The translations under genes were made by a program, and so were the position numbers. A DNA stretch of 64,000 bases from the IMG/VR virus record IMGVR_UViG_3300032331_003609, positions 180,851 through 244,850 of that record. One strand, written 5' to 3'. Shown here piece after piece: positions 18,301-25,657 of this stretch (positions are counted from its first letter, which is position 1; each line of letters opens with the position of its first letter). The notes beneath the pieces are model-generated. The model saw nothing but the letters and a program-made list of their open reading frames with translations. It had not been told where the DNA came from and ran no database searches. The stretch is from a virus.

Positions 18301-19888
18301 CTTAGATCTGAAAAGAAAATCTCCTTTGGACGGATCTGATCCAAAGCAAAAGATAAAAGAACTTTCAGAGTTGGCTGCTTCTTTTGATTCGCAAAAGATA
18401 GAAGCAATTAAATCAGTAATGAAGGATTATTTAAAAACAGCAATTGTTGTTCCTGATATACAATTCCCTAAGCAATCAAAAAACCTAATTGCTGACATAC
18501 CTTCTCCTATAAAAATTATAAGAGATATTAACGCTAAAATAAAAATAGGAGCAATACCACAAGTACCTTCTACTGGGAGAAAAGTTAATTTAAAATCTAG
18601 AATTTTAGATTCTGTTAAGAATATAGAATTCAAAACATCATCAAAATACGCAGATCTAAATAAAGATTTACCCAAGGGATCAAGAATAGTTGCTGTTTTA
18701 AATTCTCCAATAGGAGAGATAGGAAAAAATCCGGAAGATCTAGAATCTTTAAAGGGATTAATCTCTGATGGTATAGGCCAGATCTTTAGTGGAGATAAGT
18801 CTCCTTTAAGCAATAAATCGCTCTTAACATTTAAACCTAAGTTAAAAAAAATTCCAAGGATTCCTGGAGCCAATTTACCAGCACCCGGATCTATAATAGC
18901 TACACCAAATCCGATTGTTAATTCAGTTAAAGGGTTTATTACAAAAAATCTAAACGTAAACGTTCAGGATCTTACCAAGCTTGCTGAAAGAACATCAATA
19001 GGGGGTAACAAAGTATTAAGAGAAAAAGACATTCAATTGATGATTAAAAATTCTTTGGATAAAACATTGAGTAAATTTCCAATCGATCTAAAGAATGTTA
19101 ATTTTCCTAATATTGCTAGTGCTGGTGATGTTGCCCAGGAGTATTCTAAATTCTCTTCGTCATTAGAACTACCAGCATTCCCTCCAAAGAAAAGTGGAAA
19201 CCCTGCAGTTCCTATAGGGATCGGGGGTATTCCTCCTATAATAATTCCTGGTTCTGTTATTGCAAGCTTTATAGTAGACGGAGCTTCATCATCAATAGAT
19301 TCAGTGGATGTTTCTAAAATTATGCCTGGGGGATTAGCTTCGTTTGATAATCTTTCTGCAGACGATATTAAAGTAATGGGAAATAATATAGCAGTTTCTT
19401 TTTTAAATAAGATTAGTATACCTGCATTAGATAATTTACCTCCTATACCATTAGAAGCAAGACCTCAAGATTATGTTGAACTTGTTATGAGTTTTCTTCC
19501 TGTTCACCCCTTTGCTGATATTGCGTTCACCTTACTGTGGACTAAATATAAAAGTCCACCCAGAATTCCAATACCTTCAGATATAATAGAACAGCTTCTA
19601 AATCTACAAAAAGCGATAGTTTACAAACTTCCTTGGCCGATAGTTGTTTTACTCGGGAGAAATGTTATTAACATTCTAAATCCTCTCTATACTAGGGAAG
19701 ATATTCCAAGATGGGATAGGATGTCTTTAAAAAATCCATTTTTTGTTGTTTTTCTTGATGAATTCATAAGATCTGCAGCAGATATTTCCGGAGGATTTAA
19801 ATTCTTTATAGGAGCGGGAAAATTATTTTATCCTCTCCCAACTCTCGAAATTAATTTGGGGTTTGGTACTAAAATTAACATAAACTAA
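15356..19888 (+). CDS. Very large virion structural protein (1510 aa) with a hydrophobic Pro-rich core
   Basis: The protein has an acidic N-terminus, a Gly/Ser/Asn-rich linker near residues 200-240, and a helical charged region. A Cys cluster (CPPDCCG) lies near residue 738. Then comes a long hydrophobic, proline-rich region of about 130 residues (PLPPPLVNPLDGMPF, then PPIVIPLPIGVIVIFIPFIGG). After a Lys-rich coiled-coil-like stretch (about 930-980), Pro/Ile-rich sequence returns to the end. The hydrophobic core might insert into a membrane. Position after the spike suggests a tail component; a tape-measure role is possible but unproven. Confidence 0.55.
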   Translation: MDFNFNKLQDISDRISSGELKPEDVLSEFGGFTDDLPSDEEIISNAEELEKSIDPVPMILTDDEINDLICAYEGEELANRIFWEILRKQNYLDRITERPDFLRNRYFDKFMDDNDLSDRLLSAKEMVSDSLDLDLLGIKFTGSNKKIRKFKIGPFGFEIHVITHKGVPLFFHVAPKKMSIQFIRDQLKKKGKKGKAKKCSDDIYNKYGSGAGPATSNNGDFGAGTGSEAGSDSGFGANNIDPENLVSLLDNILERESSERNSNNAFDVSDIVDQVFCEPDFPINPETGEPLFTKDDLKSFIEEICLPENESAIPEVLPEGGIEDVGEKINKCLSQAKDIFKDIRENNELRSRYEKAEKDLEEILYHYKIIKNYYNGLSKAFEAKAKSGKKGNPLKLILGLVLATSDANKFLDEVKNFSGRFKDTKKQSTPGKKGYVGIKFNLSFPHGLKKEIPYETVKPEATSDLLSTNYERVDITQLQLGMEFSSKGILGSGNSSFLKSYEDFIIFKDDNPKLDVPFYNFIQDIEGSNKSKDAIIKDIEKNHGFLYSTLLEISASPWLFFTEEERGDNNARKSSDIKPKSTNSEGEPNQSFYDFWGNFKKSFDVKYTARKKIVEDKIKSIKVLSDKFVDSLADYYFTVNMSSASDNSKLLKDVSDKADKNVGYIEDLLLMIAQKIQELDQQNSPEVLQARAESIDCFGSADNGNGTGGSTSSGISVNLDANGGIKNSGGDTIKAACPPDCCGSPGQAFSGGNILDGLNSPDCPNLFTTCYWKEFAKKATTVGILPLPNGLPPIENPAGFLPNIGLKYWPVGYLPPSFIPLPPPLVNPLDGMPFIRIPMPMIWTVIPPIVIPLPIGVIVIFIPFIGGFMPSPLVFFHDFLTGNSIFLLGIRGFRFIPRKSDPVIPDPLVRLKQFLSLGVPNYLFPFPNLGKDNVDDPKRIKKDILANLKKRLANAKVNIDFSKIQKVQDDLAKKKKDLEDQILDLKRKSPLDGSDPKQKIKELSELAASFDSQKIEAIKSVMKDYLKTAIVVPDIQFPKQSKNLIADIPSPIKIIRDINAKIKIGAIPQVPSTGRKVNLKSRILDSVKNIEFKTSSKYADLNKDLPKGSRIVAVLNSPIGEIGKNPEDLESLKGLISDGIGQIFSGDKSPLSNKSLLTFKPKLKKIPRIPGANLPAPGSIIATPNPIVNSVKGFITKNLNVNVQDLTKLAERTSIGGNKVLREKDIQLMIKNSLDKTLSKFPIDLKNVNFPNIASAGDVAQEYSKFSSSLELPAFPPKKSGNPAVPIGIGGIPPIIIPGSVIASFIVDGASSSIDSVDVSKIMPGGLASFDNLSADDIKVMGNNIAVSFLNKISIPALDNLPPIPLEARPQDYVELVMSFLPVHPFADIAFTLLWTKYKSPPRIPIPSDIIEQLLNLQKAIVYKLPWPIVVLLGRNVINILNPLYTREDIPRWDRMSLKNPFFVVFLDEFIRSAADISGGFKFFIGAGKLFYPLPTLEINLGFGTKININ

Positions 19889-19910
19889 AAATCATTTAAA
19901 AACAAAAAAA

Positions 19911-21035
19911 ATGGCTAACAAAAGACAATACACAAGGGACGAGTATTCTCCGGAAGAAAGGGCTGTTATGGACGAACTTTACGAAGGTCACTTTAGAGTA
20001 ACTTTTGCAGACAACCCATCTCAATCATATTCTAAAGAGCTGGAAGAAAACCAAGTTCTAAGTGTAAGAATTACACAAATCAGAGGAACAAATGCAATAG
20101 GGGAAACCTCAGTGGGTCAATCCGTTGCAATAGATTTAATGAAGGAAGAAAAAGCAATCAAAAGATTGGGATTCCCTGCACTTGATGTACAGGAAGGATC
20201 ACAATTGGATGTTGTTATATTCAAAGATAAATCTGGAATGTACAACGGATCTCTAGCAGCGGGATACGAAAATTCATTAAAGACTGATCTATTGAATTCC
20301 ATTAAAGATGAGAAATCAGCATACACAGTAAGAATTGATTCAACATGCCCAGGTGGATTTATGGTGAACCTTTCTGGTATCAAGTGTTTCTTGCCTGGAT
20401 CTTTAGCAGCTGCTAATAGAATCATAGACTTCCAATCATTTGTTGGAAAAACAATCAATATTATGATTGAGACCTATGACGAAAGAAGAGACATCTTCGT
20501 TGTTTCCTTTAAGAAATATCTTAAACACGTTATTAATGCTAAGGTTGAAGAACTTTCTCTCACCCAAAAATATACGGGAACGGTTACAGGAGCATCAAAT
20601 GCTGGTGTATTTGTAGAGTGGGATCAGTATTACACTGGCTTAATCCCTGCTGAAGAATTTGATAATGCAGGTATTAAAATGGATTTAAGTTCAGGAGGAA
20701 GCGTATCATTCTATGTTTCTGATTTTAGAAATCCGAACAGAATTGTACTAAGATTAAATCCACCGGAAGGGAAAGATAAGGATTTACAAGAGCTTAGAGA
20801 CATTTCTTTATCAGAAGATAAAGAAAATAAAATATATAGAGGGACAGTGACAAAGGTGAAGAATTTCGGTGTTTTTGTAAAACTTGAAAATAACATCGTT
20901 GGCCTTGTTGAAAAGGACTATTTGGCTGGAAATCCAAAAGATTATGAGGTAGGATCTGAAATATCTTGCACCATTATGGACGTAGAGCTACAGAGTTCAA
21001 AACTCTATCTAAAGCAAAAAATTGAAAATACTTGA
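19911..21035 (+). CDS. S1-domain RNA-binding protein (ribosomal protein S1-like)
   Basis: A 374-aa protein with up to four OB-fold repeats. The clearest are the last two: YTGTVTGASNAGVFVEW...GLIPAEEF (about 217-285) and YRGTVTKVKNFGVFVKLENNIVGLVEKDYL (about 304-371). These match the S1 signature G.V..v..fGvFV.l....Gl....... A third lies at about 137-207 (YTVRIDSTCPGGFMVNLSGIKCFLPGSL) and a weaker one precedes it. Bacterial S1 has six such domains and binds A/U-rich mRNA leaders at the 30S subunit. The gene has a strong A-rich leader (poly-A before the ATG). Its position inside the tail block is odd. Confidence 0.85.
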   Translation: MANKRQYTRDEYSPEERAVMDELYEGHFRVTFADNPSQSYSKELEENQVLSVRITQIRGTNAIGETSVGQSVAIDLMKEEKAIKRLGFPALDVQEGSQLDVVIFKDKSGMYNGSLAAGYENSLKTDLLNSIKDEKSAYTVRIDSTCPGGFMVNLSGIKCFLPGSLAAANRIIDFQSFVGKTINIMIETYDERRDIFVVSFKKYLKHVINAKVEELSLTQKYTGTVTGASNAGVFVEWDQYYTGLIPAEEFDNAGIKMDLSSGGSVSFYVSDFRNPNRIVLRLNPPEGKDKDLQELRDISLSEDKENKIYRGTVTKVKNFGVFVKLENNIVGLVEKDYLAGNPKDYEVGSEISCTIMDVELQSSKLYLKQKIENT

Positions 21036-22482
21036 TCAAAATTTTTATTACGCAGCTAAAATTGGATTCGAATTTGAATTCATGTCTTCTTTTTCAAGAA
21101 AAGAAATAGCTGAAAAAATTGGGGAAGATTTAGGGAAACAGGTAAAGGTCTTTAGAAAATACCACTCTAAATTTTCCCCAACTCGTGATATTTTTAAACT
21201 AGAGCCTGATTTTTCTGGTGGTCTTAAAATGGTTGAATTAATAACTGGGCCGATGGATTACTTTGAGGCAATACCGGTTTTAATTAGAATCTTAAAATGG
21301 ATAGACGAAAATGGGTATACCAGCGAAAGATGCGCATTACAATTCGGTCTAAGTTTTGATAGAGTAAAATACCCAACCCTTATAGATTTTACCCAATTAA
21401 ACCCTTTGAAATTTGTTCTTGGGTTTGATGAAGAATTCATATGGAATAAATTTCCAGAAAGAAGAGGATCATTATATGCCAAATCTATTAAAAGAATATC
21501 CCCATCTAATAGATTTATAAGAGGACACAAGGATATTTTAGGAGACAGAAATTCTTACACTGTTTATACTGAAAAAAATATGGGTGTCAATCTAACTAAA
21601 TTACAAGATGGTTACATGGAAGTTAGATACCTGGGGGGTACAGATTATCAAAAAAAGTATACAGACATTAAAGAAATTATGGATTATATAATAACCCATA
21701 CATTTAATTGCCTTTTACACAATGATACTCTGACTCAAAAAGAGACTTCAACACTCAGTGAATTAATATCTAAGGTTTATAAAGAAACTGAAAGTTTTAT
21801 AGATCCTGAGTCATTTATGAAGAACTATCCCAATCTTCATGTTACTGTTGACTTAAGAGAAGATTTACAAATAATTAAAACATATTTCAATGAAGTAAAA
21901 AACTTCCTTTATAGTTTAATTGTTGATAATGGGATTACAGAGGGATTTTTAAACTACGACACGCAAATTGCTAAGTATCAATTAAAAGACGGAAGGACAA
22001 AAAGAGCTAATTTATTAAAAGATTTAGATCTAATAGAATGCGATATTGAAGGAAACATAGCAGGGTGTAGAATATTTGGGTGTAAATTAAATAGCTGTCA
22101 AATAGAAGATTCACAATTTGTTATGAATAATGACATAAAAGATTCTAAAATTCTTGACTGCGATTTAAGCTTTAGCAATAATGTTATTAATTCTTATATA
22201 GATTCTAAAGAAAGAGAGATTAGCTGTGAGATTGAAGGTGGAGTTATTAGATCTGGTTATATAACAAAATTGGCAGTTATCTCAGATTCGACTGAGATTA
22301 TTAGTAATAGCGCAGATGCTAAAGGTAAGGACAAGGGTAAGGGTAAAGGGGGAAAAATGATAAAGTCTACCGTCTTCCCAGATAGAAACTACGAAGATAT
22401 TACGAAACCGCAGCCATTTGAAGATCTGAATAAGAGAAGACCTGCTTTTTCAGTGAACAAACTATACAAAAATAACAACTAA
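21022..22482 (+). CDS. Amidoligase-like (COOH-NH2 ligase) with C-terminal pentapeptide-like domain
   Basis: The 486-aa protein starts at TTG (21022), overlapping the S1-like gene by 14 bases; an ATG start would lose the conserved IGFEFEF strand (14-20). This motif, the VELITGPMDYFEAI segment, the ALQFGLSFD strand and the MGVNLTKL...YMEVRYLGG segment match the glutamine-synthetase-like amidoligase family, which joins a carboxyl group to an amine using ATP. The Gln in ALQFG stands where many members have His. Residues about 335-430 are short repeating strands (CDIEGN, CRIFGC, CKLNSCQIEDS) like a pentapeptide beta-helix. The target is unknown; protein or peptide modification is plausible. Confidence 0.6.
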   Translation: MKILDQNFYYAAKIGFEFEFMSSFSRKEIAEKIGEDLGKQVKVFRKYHSKFSPTRDIFKLEPDFSGGLKMVELITGPMDYFEAIPVLIRILKWIDENGYTSERCALQFGLSFDRVKYPTLIDFTQLNPLKFVLGFDEEFIWNKFPERRGSLYAKSIKRISPSNRFIRGHKDILGDRNSYTVYTEKNMGVNLTKLQDGYMEVRYLGGTDYQKKYTDIKEIMDYIITHTFNCLLHNDTLTQKETSTLSELISKVYKETESFIDPESFMKNYPNLHVTVDLREDLQIIKTYFNEVKNFLYSLIVDNGITEGFLNYDTQIAKYQLKDGRTKRANLLKDLDLIECDIEGNIAGCRIFGCKLNSCQIEDSQFVMNNDIKDSKILDCDLSFSNNVINSYIDSKEREISCEIEGGVIRSGYITKLAVISDSTEIISNSADAKGKDKGKGKGGKMIKSTVFPDRNYEDITKPQPFEDLNKRRPAFSVNKLYKNNN

Positions 22483-22484
22483 GA

Positions 22485-23255
22485 ATGACTACATCAGAAG
22501 AGGCATTAATACAGGAGGTAAAGGACGACATATCTCATTCTTGCGCATTACCATATGCATTAAACGACCAAGAGATAAAAAGAATTATTAAAAGGGCTAA
22601 GGCTTATTTTTATGATAATTATCAATATGCAGTAGAAGATAAAATATTAGTATTGCCATCCCAGGTATTTTCAAATGCTCAGTTTAAAGCGACAAGGCAA
22701 GTTCAATTGCCTGACTGCGTTATAAGTGTTTGGGATGTAAGAGAAGTGGGGGGTGCAGGAATGATAGGTACTCCTGATAGAGATTTTGGAGACTCCAAAC
22801 TTTTAGGATCTGAGCTTATGCTAAGCCCATTTATAGGGGACAATTTAGTCTATAGAACTGTATTATATTCATTCTTCGATCTTGCTAAAGCTTTTCTTTT
22901 AGAGACTTTTGCATTCGGATACAATAAAAATACTAAAAGGCTAACTATAAATGGACGTGATCCTAGTAGAACAACATCATCGGGTCTTACTATTGGGGGT
23001 AAAGATGTGGGGGTAAGAGCATTTATAGCCATCCCTGATGAAAACCTTTATTCTGATGAGCTTTTTGTTAGATATGTTCTAGCAGAAGCAAAAATTAACA
23101 TAGGCAGGCTTTTAGGCACTTTTGGCTATCAATTGCCGGGCGGAGTGACCATAAATGCAGCTGCTATTCAAGGAATTGGACAGGCAGAAAAAACTGAAGT
23201 TATGGAAATGATTAAATCAGAAAATACCCCAAGTTACTTCCTACAGTGGAATTAA
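22485..23255 (+). CDS. Virion-associated hypothetical protein
   Basis: A 256-aa protein with an N-terminal helical region (EIKRIIKRAKAYFYDNYQYA), a beta-rich centre and a C-terminal helical region with a FVRYVLAEAKINIGRLLGTFG stretch. It starts 2 bases after the amidoligase-like gene and sits immediately before the gp25-like baseplate gene. A neck, tail-completion or wedge role is possible. No specific family is recognised. Confidence 0.5.
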   Translation: MTTSEEALIQEVKDDISHSCALPYALNDQEIKRIIKRAKAYFYDNYQYAVEDKILVLPSQVFSNAQFKATRQVQLPDCVISVWDVREVGGAGMIGTPDRDFGDSKLLGSELMLSPFIGDNLVYRTVLYSFFDLAKAFLLETFAFGYNKNTKRLTINGRDPSRTTSSGLTIGGKDVGVRAFIAIPDENLYSDELFVRYVLAEAKINIGRLLGTFGYQLPGGVTINAAAIQGIGQAEKTEVMEMIKSENTPSYFLQWN

Positions 23256-23287
23256 TATCCGTAATTATCTTCTGTCTATATTTTCTA

Positions 23288-23296
23288 AATATATAA
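23288..23296 (+). promoter_or_regulatory. Putative late promoter motif AATATATAA
   Basis: The motif lies 7 bases upstream of the ATG of the gp25-like gene at 23304, in a 48-base gap. With initiation 6-8 bases downstream, the mRNA would start almost at the ATG. The sequence after it is GGGAGAT, which might act as a Shine-Dalgarno instead. Confidence 0.5.
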
Positions 23297-23303
23297 GGGA
23301 GAT

Positions 23304-23675
23304 ATGATCAAAATCTCGGACATATACCCAAGAAATCCTGACGACCCTCATTATGAGGCAGACAAGCTGGAAACGGATGATGTTGTTGAATCAACCATAG
23401 GTATGATAAAACAAATCATGCTTACCAAGCCTGGGACTGTTTTGGGTGATCCTTATTTTGGCATCGATCTAGAATCAATGATATTTGATTTTGAGGTTTC
23501 TCAAAGTGAATTGGAGGAGGCTATTTCTTTACAGCTTTACACCTATTGTACTTTTGCTAGAGGAATCTTAAATATCGATTTTCAGTTAGGGTTTTTTGAA
23601 GGCGAAACAAGAGATACGTGTGTAATAGAGTTTGCAATCAAGGGTAACCCAGTTCTAGGAATAAAGGTAATTTAA
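23304..23675 (+). CDS. Baseplate wedge protein, gp25-like
   Basis: The 123-aa length and layout fit the GPW/gp25 family: a short N-terminal strand, a helix followed by LTKPGTVLGDPYFGIDLESMIFD (the family's L.t.pGe....p.fG..l...-f-), a second helix with ELEEAISLQLYTYCTF, and terminal strands. In T4, gp25 nucleates sheath assembly at the baseplate. It is followed 3 bases later by a gp6-like gene, the same order as in T4 (25, 6), which strengthens the call. Confidence 0.8.
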   Translation: MIKISDIYPRNPDDPHYEADKLETDDVVESTIGMIKQIMLTKPGTVLGDPYFGIDLESMIFDFEVSQSELEEAISLQLYTYCTFARGILNIDFQLGFFEGETRDTCVIEFAIKGNPVLGIKVI

Positions 23676-23678
23676 AAG

Positions 23679-25403
23679 ATGGATTTATTTAAAAAAAATC
23701 GTGCCAAGATACAAGACCTATTACAGGATACTCTTGAGCTAATACAAAAAAGGTATAACCAAGCAAATCAGTTATTTACTGTTGCTTCTGCATGGGGACA
23801 AATTCTATTTGTTTTACAGAACCTGTCTCAGCTTATATTATTCTTTATAGAAGATTCTATAACTGAACTTGATATCAAAAAAGCAAGTAGAGAAAGCTCT
23901 GTGTATGGATTAGCAGCGTTAACTGGGCATAATGCTACAAGAAGTGGTTGTGCAAGAGGCCAAATAGATATTACATGGAATGGACAGGATTCTACCAGTG
24001 TTGGTGGTAGTGCTATTTTAATTCCAAAATATTCAACTATAAAATTCCAAAATGGTGGTGTTGGTTATCTTTTAAATCTTCCGCAGGATTATGCTAGATT
24101 AAATCTAACCCCTTCCAGTAAAATATCATGCGAGATAATGGAAGGAAGTATAAAGGCATCTACGTTTACTGGTAGCGGAACTGTATTACAAAGTTATAAC
24201 GTATCCGACAGGGTAACTTCAACTGTTGATAATTTTGAGGTTAAAGTATTTGTTGATAGCGAAGAATGGAAAATTTATGAATCATTATATGATATACCTT
24301 TTAATTATAAAGGATGTTTAATTAAAACTGGAATTAATAACGGTATAGACGTTATCTTTGGTAATATTAATTTTGGAAAAATACCTCCTCTTGGATCAAC
24401 TATTCAGGTTCAATATGTAGAAACCATAGGAATTGCGGGAAATATAAATTCTTTAGAACCTGGAAAAATTGTATTTGAATTTGATGATGATGGTACAGAT
24501 GCATTTGGCAATCCTGTTTCATTGAAGGATTATTTAAAAATAAATTGTGTTACCGCTCCCCAACTTGGTACCGACAAAGAATCAATACAGCTTACTAGAA
24601 TTTTAGCTCCTAAAACATCAAGATCTTTCGTATTAGCAAATGCTGAAACGTATATTACATATTTTGAAAAATTTGGTACCTTTTCTATAATTGAAGCATT
24701 TTCAACATTTGATGATCAATATTTAGACGATGATAACATTATTTATGTTTTATTAGTACCTGACATAACACAAAAGCTTAAAACAAATGAAACATATTTT
24801 GATATAAAAGAAACTGAATTTATATTAACAGATTATCAGAAGAAAAGATTATTAAAGGTAATAGATGATAGTGGACAAAAAATAGTAACCACTGAGGTTA
24901 AAATATTAGATCCTAAAATTTCAAGATATGTGATTAATGTTTTAATTAGCATTTTTGAGGGATATGATCCTGATACGGTTCGAGGTCAAATTGTTGATTC
25001 AATAAGTTCATATTTTATAGGAATAAGAAGAAGAGATAAAATTCCAAGATCTGATTTAATCGCTATATTAGAATCTATAGCAGGAGTTGATTCTGTTACC
25101 TTGTTTTTTGTTAGTGAGAAAAATGAAAAATATGCTATAAGTGTTGAAGGACTTCCTGATAATGATCCTAAGAAAAATATTGTTTTAGGATTAGATGAAT
25201 TTGGCGATATAGTATTTGGTAAAGATGAGATAGCAATCATAACTGGTGGATGGGGTGATAGAGCAGGTCTTTATTATGATAAAGGTGCAGATTACAATAA
25301 AATATCTTCTATTAATATTGATATTAGAGCTACTGTTCCCGTAACATATAACACAGAGATCAATAATAAGAATAAGGCATTCTTAAAAAATAACAATCAA
25401 TAA
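23679..25403 (+). CDS. Baseplate wedge protein, gp6-like (baseplate J family)
   Basis: A 574-aa protein with an N-terminal helical segment, an IQVQYVETIGIAGNINSLEPG strand region, a central beta domain with VLLVPDI, and a C-terminal segment of YVINVLISIFEGYDPDTVRGQI followed by SYFIGIRRRDKIPRSDLIAILESIAGVDSVTL. That last pattern (helix, 'P-s-L...-.-v.GV..v.l') is typical of P2 gpJ/T4 gp6 wedge proteins. It sits between gp25-like and gp7-position genes, as in T4. It would form the inner wedge ring of the baseplate. Confidence 0.7.
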   Translation: MDLFKKNRAKIQDLLQDTLELIQKRYNQANQLFTVASAWGQILFVLQNLSQLILFFIEDSITELDIKKASRESSVYGLAALTGHNATRSGCARGQIDITWNGQDSTSVGGSAILIPKYSTIKFQNGGVGYLLNLPQDYARLNLTPSSKISCEIMEGSIKASTFTGSGTVLQSYNVSDRVTSTVDNFEVKVFVDSEEWKIYESLYDIPFNYKGCLIKTGINNGIDVIFGNINFGKIPPLGSTIQVQYVETIGIAGNINSLEPGKIVFEFDDDGTDAFGNPVSLKDYLKINCVTAPQLGTDKESIQLTRILAPKTSRSFVLANAETYITYFEKFGTFSIIEAFSTFDDQYLDDDNIIYVLLVPDITQKLKTNETYFDIKETEFILTDYQKKRLLKVIDDSGQKIVTTEVKILDPKISRYVINVLISIFEGYDPDTVRGQIVDSISSYFIGIRRRDKIPRSDLIAILESIAGVDSVTLFFVSEKNEKYAISVEGLPDNDPKKNIVLGLDEFGDIVFGKDEIAIITGGWGDRAGLYYDKGADYNKISSINIDIRATVPVTYNTEINNKNKAFLKNNNQ

Positions 25404-25657
25404 TGTTTAACACAGAAAGAAAGAGCTATTACGAATATATTGAAACAACGGAAGACAGAAGAACAAATGTAGGTTTTGAGTACGAGGGAAGAATATTTGA
25501 AAAAACACTTTCTTCTATAACTCTTGGGGGAGACAATAACAGAAAAAGTATATTGAATTCTATCGAAAAAGTTGTTTTTAGATTAATTGAAACAACAAAG
25601 AATATTAGAAATTTTGTTAACTATAGAGTTCCTAAAAATAATAAGTATGTTCGATAA
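25403..25657 (+). CDS. Small hypothetical protein
   Basis: An 84-aa protein rich in Arg, Asn and Glu with no recognisable motif. Its start overlaps the gp6-like stop by one base (TAATG), and its stop overlaps the next start by one base. This tight coupling with two structural genes suggests a baseplate component or assembly factor. Confidence 0.6.
   Translation: MFNTERKSYYEYIETTEDRRTNVGFEYEGRIFEKTLSSITLGGDNNRKSILNSIEKVVFRLIETTKNIRNFVNYRVPKNNKYVR

Noticed and set aside
17265-18873. Antisense reading frames of 94-148 codons within the 1510-aa gene
   Set aside because: They lie opposite a continuous structural gene, have hydrophobic low-complexity content reflecting the Pro/Ile-rich sense strand, and have no leader or promoter.
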